From NCBI RefSeq assembly GCF_003326475.1, contig NZ_JPWA01000003.1, forward strand, positions 62,001 to 126,000: a stretch of 64,000 nucleotides of DNA, written 5' to 3'. The notes under the pieces are model-generated. The model was given only the letters and a program-made list of their open reading frames with translations. It did not search any database and was not told the DNA's origin. The stretch comes from Thalassospira xianhensis MCCC 1A02616. GTDB lineage: Bacteria > Pseudomonadota > Alphaproteobacteria > Rhodospirillales > Thalassospiraceae. This document shows, in pieces, positions 57,001 to 64,000 of the stretch (within the stretch, counting starts at the first letter, position 1; every line of letters starts with the position of its first letter). The position numbers and the translations under genes were made by a program.

Positions 57001-60000
57001 TCTAGAGTTAACTCCCGGTGTCAGCCTTACCGGTGAACAGATCGCGTCTCTCCAAAATGACATTGTCTGGTATGTCACAGAAATCATCGACGGCGAGGAA
57101 GTCCTGGTTCCAAGGCTTTATCTGAGCAACACCAGCAACATCGCCCTCTCCGAACGCGGAGGTAAGATACAGGCGAAAAATATCGATCTTGCCGCGGTCA
57201 ATATTGTCAATGACGGGTCGATTGTTGCTGCAGATGAATTGAATCTTGGAGCGCTTGGTACCCTTGCCAATATCAGTGGCGTGATTCGAGGCGGTGATGT
57301 TGACCTCCAGGGTGGCAACATCGTGAACCTGACTGAAACGACGCGTACTGGAAACGGTGTCGACGCAATCGGCACGATTGTCGGGGAACGAAGCTCCATC
57401 TCGGCAAAAAATAATCTTGATCTGACAGCAATGGGGAATATCAGCGTTCTGGGTGCAGATGTCACATCAGATGGTTCTGCTTCAATCGTGGCGGGTGGCG
57501 ATGTTGTTGTCAGTTCCGCCGAAGCACAACACCGGCATCATTTTACCTATTCCAAGGGCTCTATCAAAACAGACCGGACCATAAATATTGGCTCCAGCAT
57601 AAGTGCCGGAGAAGATCTTTCTATTGTGTCTGGCAATGATACTACCATCGCGGGATCTTCGGTTTCCGCAGGTCAAGACGCTGACATTGCTGCAGGCGGA
57701 GACCTTACCGTCACGACGACGGAAGATGTCTATCAGTATGAATCCAAACGCAGTAGCAAGTCTTTCTTCAGTTCATCCAAGACCGAAGAAACCGGTTTTG
57801 AGCTGACAAACAATATAGCCGAGGTTTCGGCAGGCGGAAATCTGACTCTGACATCGCAAGAAGGAGATCTTACGCTTCGTGCAGCCAAGCTTGATAGCGG
57901 AGGTGAAACCCGTCTGGTAGCAGATGAGGGAAATATCGCACTTCTCTCGGCAAACGATATTGATCAAAAGAGCGTCACGCACGAAGGCTCCAGCATTGTC
58001 TGGTTCAGCACCAAAGACAGGGGCCATCATCACGAAACGGTGGTCATGACGGAAATCACCGCTGATGGCGGATTGGTGATCAATGCGGGCAATGGTGTTG
58101 TGGTTGAATATCGCGATACCGGAAATCTTGAGGATTCCGTTACCGCTCTCGCCGCAACGCCGGGGCTGGAGTGGATGGGCGAGATGATGGAACGGGATGA
58201 CGCCACTTGGCATGCCGTTCAGGAAGTCCACAAAAACTGGGATTACAAAGCTCAGGGCCTGAGTGGTGCTGGGGCAGCCATCATTGCGATTGCCGTTGCC
58301 ATCGTGACAATGGGGACCGGTGCTGCTGCTGCGATTGCCGCTGCGGCCCAATCAGCCGCTGCCGGGGCGGGAGCAGGTGCAGCTGTGGCAGCAGGAGTTG
58401 GTGCAGCTGCCAGTGCAGGATTCACAGCGCTGGCGGCGCGAGCCACGATCTCGTTGATCAACAATCAGGGAGATTTGGGTGCCGTTCTCAAGGAGCTTGG
58501 TTCCTCAGATTCGCTTCGCTCGCTTGCAACCGCAATGGTAACCGCCGGAGTGGCTGTAGGAATGGCCGGTGAATTGGGAATTGATCTCCGTGTCAGTGCC
58601 GAAATCGGTGACCAGGTTGCCTATCAGACTATCAGAACGCTTAGCGATACGGTTGCGCAAACAGCAATCAACGGAGGGGAACTTGCCGATAATCTCAAAT
58701 TCAATATTGTCGGTGCCATCGCCAACGTTGCTTCGGCACAGTTGGCAAAAACCATCGGTGATTTCGCGGTATCTGAATCAATTGACGAAGGCGATATTCG
58801 TAAAGTGGTCCTGCATGCTGTCGCTGGGTGCGGGATCGGGCAGTTATCAAGCCAGAACTGTGCTGCTGGAGCAATTGGGGCCGGGCTACAAGAAATTCTC
58901 GGAGATAAACTGGGCAGCACAACTGACGAAACTGGTATGCAAGCCGAATTGACCGGTCTTGTAGCCGGATTGGCTGTCGCGTTGTCAGGAGGCGATGCCG
59001 ACGCGGTTAATACGGCTGCATTCACAGCACGGCAAGCGGCGACTTACAATCGTCAACTCCATACCGATGAAATCGTGACGATTGAACAGAAAGCCAAGGA
59101 GCTTGCTGGTCAGGAAGGAATGACCGAGGCTGAATGGCTGGAAGTTCTTGGGATTGAAGCTCTGAGCCGTGTCGATGCTGACAAACAGGCAGGGTTGCCG
59201 CCGTCTGGCAATGAAGCAATCGCAGAGGTAGTGGCACAAGCTTTTAATGAAATGATTGCTGAGCACGGCGCTTCCTTTGTCGACAGCCTCGGCAACCAGC
59301 TCAACTTTTTGCAAAAGGACGATCACTTTAACAACTCAGCACTTTTCGCGCGAGAAATCACACAAAACCGGGACTTCTACGACACTGTTCTGGCGGACTA
59401 TACTCCAACGGGAGCCGAGGCGCTTAAAGGTGTCGTTCGCCCGTCAACGCTGGCCCTGGCTGACGCGCTGCAATACAGCAAGTACAGGGAGATTGGAGGA
59501 GGCGGATTTTGGGATAGCCAGACACCTCGTGAACAGGAGGTTGCCCGGATTCTGGAGTTGACTGCTACAACTCAGCAGGCCGCTCAGGTTTATTCGGAAA
59601 TTCGAGATAATCTGTCATCGGTAGAGACCCAGCTTGGTAACCCTGCCCTTTCGGAAACACAACGTGTAGAACTGACAGCCCAAAAAACCCAGTTGCAGCA
59701 ATTGCAATGGGGGCTGGAGTCAACGGCAACTTCCATAGCATCAGGCATCAACCGGATTGCACTTTCAGGTGCCAATGAAGGTCGGGCTAAATTCATAGTT
59801 GAAGGGGCACAAGCCCTGACGCAATTTGTTAATGATGCGTTTATGGCTCCCTTGGGTGATAGTGCGGCTCAACTGCGAAACCAGGAACGGGTTGAGGGTT
59901 TCGTCGATCTGATGGCTCATATCGATGAATTGCCCGACACGATTGTGAGCGGTCTGCAGGAGAAGTTTCAGCAGGCGAATGCACTCTATGCAGAAGGCAA

Positions 60001-60496
60001 TGTTCGTGAGGGTTCGCGAGTCTTTGGTGAAGCCCAGGCCGAGCTTGTCGGTTACGCAAGTGGAGTGGGTACTGCTGCGGGTACTCTTTCGGCAAAAACA
60101 TTGCAGGCAGTGGCGAAACTTGCTCAAAGCCCTGATCTGGCCATTTTGTTAAAGTCGGCAACGCCAAACACTAAAGGTTTATGGTCGAAATCGGACTCAG
60201 GTTCCATCGTTGACAATGCATCAGGTGAAGTCTTTGAGGTAAAATCAAACCTTGATGATTTTGTTATTACAACGAATGTCGATGGAAAAGTTTATGTGTT
60301 CGGTAAAGACCCTTTATCGGGAGCGTCCTCAGATACCATGGATACAAAATGGGATGAGGAACAGTTTTATGAACAGTTACAGACTGCAGAAAATTTTAAA
60401 GCTAGTACCACTAACCCTCACCTGAAAACAAAGTGGCAGAAGGTTACTAATGCAATGTTCAAAGCAATGGAATTACTAGATAATATGGATGGGTAA
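54038..60496 (+). CDS. cdiA: CdiA, contact-dependent inhibition toxin / filamentous haemagglutinin
   Basis: 2152 residues. Signal peptide ending APAYAD, then the TPS secretion domain (TPDGNGLSHNKFKTFDVD, then NGITCNGCGFINIPRATFTT). A long beta-helical repeat region follows, then a Gly/Ala-rich hydrophobic stretch near residues 1410-1470 and a DUF637-like region with HAVAGCGIGQLSSQNCAAGA near 1590 and TYNRQLHTDE near 1670. The last 100-120 residues (from about GLWSKSDSGS, residue 2047) are AT-rich and are the likely toxin. I recognise no catalytic motif there. An upstream FHA-type adhesin role is the alternative. An immunity gene overlaps nearly directly. Confidence 0.88.
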   Translation: MRPDRTMLRIKQFIISLSVLSVLFNQLAPAYADVIVDTAAPSNHQASMDTAPNGVPVVNITTPDGNGLSHNKFKTFDVDHNGVVLNNSAVVGQSQLGGHVFGNPNLTLGNEAKTILGEVTSGNSSSIMGMIEVLGPSANFILSNNNGITCNGCGFINIPRATFTTGNPVFNDGKLYGFSVDKGRISIEGDGANAEDSSYFDIIARAADINAAVHGQEISVIAGRNDVAFGNGTITPKADNGTSKPGFAIDSQALGGMYGNRISLIGTESGVGVRAPTNMVSDTGDIVINADGTVTTGKITSAANVNIASQENVVIDEKLYAAQDASVTAQQDVVINEGQQLSSARSIDVNARNLTLEQESSITAGLDESGNSNGAGSLAADLSESLEVKSDSLLYASKEIVAEARDIVVSGFVDADQDVNLHTSRDIINNNVISADSGTVHLSADGEITNNKIISSDNGAVALTAQGDILNNTDASISSWEELELESDSRIDNAGKILAQSSISASAKAGFSNTGTISALGDVNLKSEQTITNSNTLVSGADILIKSDKLLNNQGFIGSKQNIVLEGVGASGTKATLIRNTGGKIETIQGDITFRADNVENTSTATITSSRETRRYNFWKGEQATTLLDRGYGFFSNYTSYGGYDQFWDSGSVGYVLVPNPDYLPAGVTSWTDLTGDGWKSYVPSSTSAPFSLENWTLYIPDEAQAPPSGGQMILYIDTDSLQGEHNPASIVSGHDIVFDVTNTLTNNISSISAANDLDISGTNLVNQGLDIKERMSMGTSYNNTEGIRVAGWARTGMLFRTGTGSTLFSTKIIDSIPSTISAGGNITGNLAGSVSNSDDLPQGAGSDTQNNLNGNFPFSHSSTTIVNVERPASLLPGELAESRENLLSPDRLGFFLQAPESSPYLYETNPIFADPGLFYGSEYFLSRLGIDDSEALPKRLGDAFYDTRLIRDIALEQAGTRWLTDGALSDADMMKRLIDNAAIEAGNLELTPGVSLTGEQIASLQNDIVWYVTEIIDGEEVLVPRLYLSNTSNIALSERGGKIQAKNIDLAAVNIVNDGSIVAADELNLGALGTLANISGVIRGGDVDLQGGNIVNLTETTRTGNGVDAIGTIVGERSSISAKNNLDLTAMGNISVLGADVTSDGSASIVAGGDVVVSSAEAQHRHHFTYSKGSIKTDRTINIGSSISAGEDLSIVSGNDTTIAGSSVSAGQDADIAAGGDLTVTTTEDVYQYESKRSSKSFFSSSKTEETGFELTNNIAEVSAGGNLTLTSQEGDLTLRAAKLDSGGETRLVADEGNIALLSANDIDQKSVTHEGSSIVWFSTKDRGHHHETVVMTEITADGGLVINAGNGVVVEYRDTGNLEDSVTALAATPGLEWMGEMMERDDATWHAVQEVHKNWDYKAQGLSGAGAAIIAIAVAIVTMGTGAAAAIAAAAQSAAAGAGAGAAVAAGVGAAASAGFTALAARATISLINNQGDLGAVLKELGSSDSLRSLATAMVTAGVAVGMAGELGIDLRVSAEIGDQVAYQTIRTLSDTVAQTAINGGELADNLKFNIVGAIANVASAQLAKTIGDFAVSESIDEGDIRKVVLHAVAGCGIGQLSSQNCAAGAIGAGLQEILGDKLGSTTDETGMQAELTGLVAGLAVALSGGDADAVNTAAFTARQAATYNRQLHTDEIVTIEQKAKELAGQEGMTEAEWLEVLGIEALSRVDADKQAGLPPSGNEAIAEVVAQAFNEMIAEHGASFVDSLGNQLNFLQKDDHFNNSALFAREITQNRDFYDTVLADYTPTGAEALKGVVRPSTLALADALQYSKYREIGGGGFWDSQTPREQEVARILELTATTQQAAQVYSEIRDNLSSVETQLGNPALSETQRVELTAQKTQLQQLQWGLESTATSIASGINRIALSGANEGRAKFIVEGAQALTQFVNDAFMAPLGDSAAQLRNQERVEGFVDLMAHIDELPDTIVSGLQEKFQQANALYAEGNVREGSRVFGEAQAELVGYASGVGTAAGTLSAKTLQAVAKLAQSPDLAILLKSATPNTKGLWSKSDSGSIVDNASGEVFEVKSNLDDFVITTNVDGKVYVFGKDPLSGASSDTMDTKWDEEQFYEQLQTAENFKASTTNPHLKTKWQKVTNAMFKAMELLDNMDG

Positions 60497-60497
60497 T

Positions 60498-60959
60498 ATG
60501 AGCTTTATATCAAGGTTGTTTAAGTCAATGTATATTGCCAGAAAGATTAGTAATTCTTGGGAGGATATGGCAAAAGGAAATGTGGATCGTGCAAATAAAG
60601 AAATTGACAAAGCTTTCAAGGTATACAAGAACCCGCTTCCGGATGACCTTGCTTTTGGAGGTTATGTAAGATATCGAGCAAAACGTTTCAAAGATGCTGT
60701 TGATTTATATGAGAAGGCATTAATTTCGATAGAGAAATCAACGAAATTAAACCAAGACACAAAAAACTACCTAAAGATTTATATACGCAAGCCAATGGCT
60801 GTTAGTCTTGCAATGACTCAAGAAAAAAGTGAATTGTTTGATAATATTGCTAAGGAAGAGATGACTATTAATTTGAAGAATGTTTCAGATAGAATAAAGT
60901 CTATACACAGCATGAAAGATTTAGAGAAGGACAGCACCGTCAATTTGATAGGCTCTTAA
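60498..60959 (+). CDS. cdiI: CdiI, putative immunity protein
   Basis: About 153 residues from the ATG at 60498, one base after the cdiA stop. AT-rich like the cdiA tip and unlike the rest of cdiA. The helical sequence (KGNVDRANKEIDKAFKVYKN and YRAKRFKDAVDLYEKALISI) suggests a tetratricopeptide-like fold that would wrap the toxin. No signal peptide, so it should be cytoplasmic, as immunity proteins are. The function is by position. Confidence 0.72.
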   Translation: MSFISRLFKSMYIARKISNSWEDMAKGNVDRANKEIDKAFKVYKNPLPDDLAFGGYVRYRAKRFKDAVDLYEKALISIEKSTKLNQDTKNYLKIYIRKPMAVSLAMTQEKSELFDNIAKEEMTINLKNVSDRIKSIHSMKDLEKDSTVNLIGS

Positions 60960-61191
60960 ATTCAAAGGTTTTCGATGAATGCGATGCGATCTGGAACTAT
61001 AATGAAGAAGTATCCCAATATAGCTAGACAAAACCCTATACTTACATAAAAAAATCGGTTTGAGATATCGGGCTCATTGCCCGGCACAGAAAAACAAGGG
61101 CATGAGGAAGGTGCCGTAATCGGCCTTGTTAAGATTGATTTATAATCGATCGTTGTGCATCAAAAAATGATCTCTTCTTGCCACTCTGTTC

Positions 61192-61452
61192 TCATTCAAA
61201 CGACTCAGACCGGAACTTGATATCAATCCTCTCAGGGTTGAATGAAACATCGGCTGCCCCTGGACTGTAAAAAAGGGAGGCCAGACTGGGCTCAGACGTG
61301 TTCGTAACCAGCTGCTCATAGTCGGCATATGTCAGCAGGACATGAGAGGGTTGGTCATTTGTTGTGATCAAGACCGGGCCTTTTTCCGCAGCCTGTCTGG
61401 CCATGGCAAAATTCCGGGCCACTTCTTGGTTTGTAAGTGTGGTTTTCGTCAT
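61192..61452 (-). CDS. Phd/YefM-type antitoxin, orphan
   Basis: 86 residues from the ATG at 61452. N-terminal Phd fold: VARNFAMARQAAEKGPVLIT and PSHVLLTYADYEQLV, the usual dimer and DNA-binding unit; C-terminal tail SLASLFYSPGAADVSF is the toxin-binding part. The downstream frame that overlaps its stop (ATGA) gives only 11 residues before a stop, so the toxin gene seems lost. It may serve as an anti-addiction factor or decay product. Confidence 0.86.
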   Translation of the reverse strand: MTKTTLTNQEVARNFAMARQAAEKGPVLITTNDQPSHVLLTYADYEQLVTNTSEPSLASLFYSPGAADVSFNPERIDIKFRSESFE

Positions 61453-61560
61453 GCCCTGCCTCCTGTAATTGGTCTGGAGTTTTGGGGTTGGTCCTTCACG
61501 GGTCAGATTGACCACGGAACGCATTTTGTCCGCGAAGCTGTGTGTAAACAGTGACTAAAG

Positions 61561-61588
61561 CCAAAACCCGTCGGAGAACGGGTTTTGG
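61561..61588. terminator. Strong hairpin between the Phd antitoxin and the small basic gene
   Basis: CCAAAACCCGT (61561-61571) and ACGGGTTTTGG (61578-61588) form an 11-bp perfect stem with a 6-base loop. Read leftward, a short T-rich tail follows (CTTTAG). It would end the transcript of the 61689 gene. Confidence 0.7.
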
Positions 61589-61688
61589 CATATGTCTGTC
61601 GGGGGGAGGTCGTGACGACCAAACGTTACCAACAGCACAGATTATTAATATCTGCCTCGTTCCGGACACTGTCAAACGACGTTCTCCC

Positions 61689-61916
61689 TTACCAGTAATA
61701 TGGCATAGGCAATCGATCAGGCAGCGGAACAAGTGTATTCCAGTCCTCGCCTTTGAGGATATGGCGTAAATATGCGCGCTCGCGGACACGCATGGGGGTG
61801 TGGACACGGCGCTTGCGCCACTCCTTGTTGACACCGTTCGGGAAGCGCGGTTGTGGATAGTCGCAATGACGCTCGTCGATCCGCTTTCCCTTCTGTTTAC
61901 GATAGGTGTGTGACAT
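61689..61916 (-). CDS. Small basic hypothetical protein, 75 residues
   Basis: From the ATG at 61916, with AGGAGAT seven bases before it, one of the best ribosome sites in this region. The product is rich in Arg/Lys and His (TYRKQKGKRIDERHCDYPQP, then RKRRVHTPMRVRERAYLRHI) and ends in LPMPYYW. Highly basic, so it may bind nucleic acid. I recognise no family. A strong terminator follows. Confidence 0.6.
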   Translation of the reverse strand: MSHTYRKQKGKRIDERHCDYPQPRFPNGVNKEWRKRRVHTPMRVRERAYLRHILKGEDWNTLVPLPDRLPMPYYW

Positions 61917-62225
61917 CAATCATCTCCTAGGTTGAAGGTCTAGAAGATGTCGAGAAGCATATAGAAGAAGCCGGCCGGAGAAGTGGTGTGTGCGAAGCAC
62001 ATACAAACACCCGGTTCGCACAAGGGCGTTCCGGGAGCATTTAGGGTCGCGAGCGCGGAGATGTCAGCTAAATTTTTGAACCACCACTATACGGGCGATG
62101 TGGCCGGGAGACAAGGGTTCCGGTGATATCAGGCCGCATGTGACGAGGGCTCATGCAAGTCAGGCGGATCGCCGATTGTTTCGGGGGTGATTTTGTCCGT
62201 TAATGACTGTTTCCGGACAAAAGAC
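61917..62225. other. Intergenic region with inverted repeats
   Basis: 309 bases between two leftward genes. It holds a 9-bp perfect inverted repeat TTTTGTCCG (62191-62199) / CGGACAAAA (62214-62222) immediately after the hydrolase stop, and a TGTGC/GCACA stem near 61990. No T run follows the first stem on its transcribed side, so it may be an operator or a divergent signal, not a terminator. No gene seen. Confidence 0.4.
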
Positions 62226-63497
62226 TCATGTTTCGTTCATAGGCGCGTAGTTTTCGCCGTGCAATCTGCTCCGAATGTCGAGGCAATCGTCACATAGTCG
62301 GTAGGTATCAATCCCGCCTTTCGGCCTTTGCTCGGGTGCCAGGCGGTAGTCTTCTGCAGGAGTGTCGCCACAGATGCCACAGACTTCTGTTGTGCTCACT
62401 TGTTGGACTACATAGCGTATCTGTTGGGCGGTGACTGGATCCCATTTATCCATCAACTCAAACCAATCAGTCGAGTGTGGCTCTAAGATATGTTCATCAT
62501 TTTCGGTACCGTGATGATGTGCTAGCCAAGCCTTGGCAACTTCCAAGCGTGTTCGATCAAGTTCGAGAAGGAGATCGTATAGTTCAAACATTTCTTTAAA
62601 GTATTCAAGGTCGCGTGATTTGTAGTAGGTGCAATATACCCCTCTGTTAATAAGATACCTGTCGTCTAGGTCTCGATATGAAGTAATAATTATACAGTAT
62701 TCATGAGTCTTATTTATATTTTTTCTTTTCATCATCAGGTCGAGATCATAATGCCAAGGGTTTTTTATACAGTCATGGCGCCAGATATCCAAATAACCAG
62801 AGAGCTTCAGAGCATCAGTCATATACTGGTCATCTGAGGGATTTTGAAAGAGGTGTTCGTCGATGTCATTGGGGGTTTCTATCTTGGTGCTTTTCTGTCT
62901 CGCTGATTTCAACAGATCATTGGTCGTTTCGCGCATCAAAGCTGTGGTATCTGAGCTCTTCTTGGCGAAGTTTATTTCTTCTTCTGTCGCTGTACGTATG
63001 GCTGTCGGAACGAATTCTAATAGTGATGAGGTCTTCAAATCGTCCGGGCTGCAGTAATCTGGGTTTTCAATCAGATTAATGCCTGCTTTCGCATATGCTT
63101 GCGCAACAAGTCTCGAACAGAACTGTTTTTTTGACTTTGTTGTACTTGGTTTGAGCGGGTTCAAACGCGTAACTGCTGCAGCCTGAAAGGTTGCGTAGCT
63201 GGTACCAGTCTGCGCGCGCGCATAAGTCAAAATGGAAATCTTTTGAGCATTGGACAAAGGAGTGCGTGGGCGGAGAACATACAAAGTGCAATCGTCGGTG
63301 AACAGGTTTCGTTGCGTATTGCTCGTGTGCACGCCATCGCCGGTGGAGTCAATCAGCGCGTGATTTTGCACGTATAACATTGCATGGGAAATATCGCTGT
63401 CCGTGTGCTTTCTGACGACCCTACTCGTAAATCCTGAGTCTGAAGTGAGGACAATGTCGCATGGCTCCATGACGGTCTCGTCTAGCTTTCTCATCAA
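62226..63497 (-). CDS. Permuted NlpC/P60 (YiiX/YebB-like) cysteine hydrolase with C-terminal zinc ribbon
   Basis: 423 residues. The permuted papain-fold domain has the catalytic His (SDISHAMLYV, H38) before the Cys (KKQFCSRLVAQAY, C127), the order of the LRAT/YiiX group. Middle part (about 150-360) is unlike known domains and rich in Tyr, Asp and Lys. Two CxxC pairs near the end (C373/C376 and C402/C405) form a likely zinc ribbon. YiiX-like enzymes act on lipids, amides or peptidoglycan; the substrate is unknown. No signal peptide. It is divergent from a glycine-zipper protein at the edge. Confidence 0.78.
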   Translation of the reverse strand: MMRKLDETVMEPCDIVLTSDSGFTSRVVRKHTDSDISHAMLYVQNHALIDSTGDGVHTSNTQRNLFTDDCTLYVLRPRTPLSNAQKISILTYARAQTGTSYATFQAAAVTRLNPLKPSTTKSKKQFCSRLVAQAYAKAGINLIENPDYCSPDDLKTSSLLEFVPTAIRTATEEEINFAKKSSDTTALMRETTNDLLKSARQKSTKIETPNDIDEHLFQNPSDDQYMTDALKLSGYLDIWRHDCIKNPWHYDLDLMMKRKNINKTHEYCIIITSYRDLDDRYLINRGVYCTYYKSRDLEYFKEMFELYDLLLELDRTRLEVAKAWLAHHHGTENDEHILEPHSTDWFELMDKWDPVTAQQIRYVVQQVSTTEVCGICGDTPAEDYRLAPEQRPKGGIDTYRLCDDCLDIRSRLHGENYAPMNET

Positions 63498-63618
63498 CTG
63501 TCCCCTAGGTGAACGCTCTCATAGATTGAGTGTATAGAAACAAATTCAATTTTCATTTCATTTTCGTTCAGTGTTCAAGCATATTAGATTTTTGCATCAC
63601 TCAGACGAGACAAAGAGC

Positions 63619-64000
63619 ATGAATGAAATTGTTAATACTTCTCCTGAAACCCCTGCTGAAGTGGTTGAGGTTGATGTTGCAGCACTTGGCGATGACGCCA
63701 GTCAACAGATCAAGGAAATATTCGGCTCTTTGGAGAAAGATTATCCAGGTATCACAGAAGGTGTGGCAACAGCTGTCGGTGCCAGCGTTGGTGGAACCGG
63801 CTCTTTCTTCGCCTTGTCAGCTTTAGGTACCGCAGGTCTATCGGCTTCAGGCATTACGTCGGGTCTTGCCGCAGCCGGTGGCTTGGTTGGTGGGGGAATG
63901 GTCGCAGGTATCGGTGTTCTTGCAGCACCTATCGCCTTGCTTGGCATCGGTGGTTATGCAATTGCCAAGAAGAGGCGAACAGCCAAGCGATTGGCCATCC
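63619..64000 (+). CDS. Glycine-zipper hydrophobic protein, 3' end cut by window
   Basis: At least 127 residues from the ATG at 63619. After a 45-residue acidic head (VVEVDVAALGDDASQQIKEI) there is a long Gly/Ala-rich hydrophobic stretch (residues 47-115, ATAVGASVGGTGSFFALSAL and GLVGGGMVAGIGVLAAPIAL) typical of glycine-zipper membrane or pore segments, then KKRRTAKR. The gene runs off the right edge, so the full domain layout is unknown. It is divergent from the YiiX-like hydrolase with a 121-base shared promoter region, so the two may be linked. Confidence 0.65.
   Translation, partial: MNEIVNTSPETPAEVVEVDVAALGDDASQQIKEIFGSLEKDYPGITEGVATAVGASVGGTGSFFALSALGTAGLSASGITSGLAAAGGLVGGGMVAGIGVLAAPIALLGIGGYAIAKKRRTAKRLAI

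Noticed and set aside
1-64000. tRNA, rRNA or CRISPR arrays
   Set aside because: GTTCGA-type T-loop sequences were looked at, but none sits in a cloverleaf; no regularly spaced direct repeats were found.

Overview
The window is chromosomal DNA of an alphaproteobacterium. A Rhodospirillales genus close to Thalassospira is my best guess, from gene order and protein character; I ran no search. The left part carries the classic alphaproteobacterial origin neighbourhood: mnmE, rho, dnaQ-coaE-aroE-maf-ppsR, a DnaA-box-rich gap, then hemE-hemH-hemJ, secB, a Tim44-domain gene and mltA. A perfect 16-bp parS site lies at 4461-4476, about 11.5 kb from the likely oriC (about 15.83-16.30 kb).

Region 1 (1-35.6 kb) is ordinary core chromosome. 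It holds tRNA modification (mnmE), DNA alkylation repair (ogt), transcription termination (rho), a long leftward run from ppsR to a small XRE regulator (replication proofreading, CoA, shikimate, Maf and PpsR functions), haem synthesis reading away from the origin, protein export (secB, lolA), cell wall and cytoskeleton (mltA, bactofilin), rRNA methylation (rlmN), glutathione synthesis (gshB), a PhoD-like phosphatase, a GST, and a MarR-controlled VOC/NTF2 cluster. Between lolA and the EI24 gene is a leftward small-RNA candidate of three hairpins, two of which expose C-rich anti-Shine-Dalgarno loops.

Region 2 (36.48-64 kb) is accessory. It starts where the comM/yifB Mg-chelatase-like ATPase gene is cut off inside a Gly-Gly codon pair, the part of comM that, as I recall, receives AbaR-type Tn7-like islands in Acinetobacter. 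The rest of comM is not in the window, so the element runs past the right edge. Cargo in order: an HNH endonuclease with an unusual N-terminal half; a decayed IS5-family transposase; a Gabija-like pair (OLD-type ATPase/TOPRIM nuclease plus UvrD-like helicase); a YhaO/YhaN (SbcCD-like) pair; a secreted endonuclease/exonuclease/phosphatase-fold protein; an XRE regulator; a Fic protein with an N-terminal winged-helix-like segment; a DUF1778 antitoxin followed by a 48-residue MazE-tail-like peptide; a CdiB/CdiA/CdiI contact-dependent inhibition locus whose toxin tip and immunity gene are AT-rich; an orphan Phd antitoxin; a small basic protein; and a permuted NlpC/P60 hydrolase with a zinc ribbon, divergent from a glycine-zipper membrane protein that runs off the end.

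Together the right half reads as a defence and competition island built from several systems acting on DNA, protein AMPylation or neighbouring cells. No tRNA, rRNA or CRISPR array was seen.
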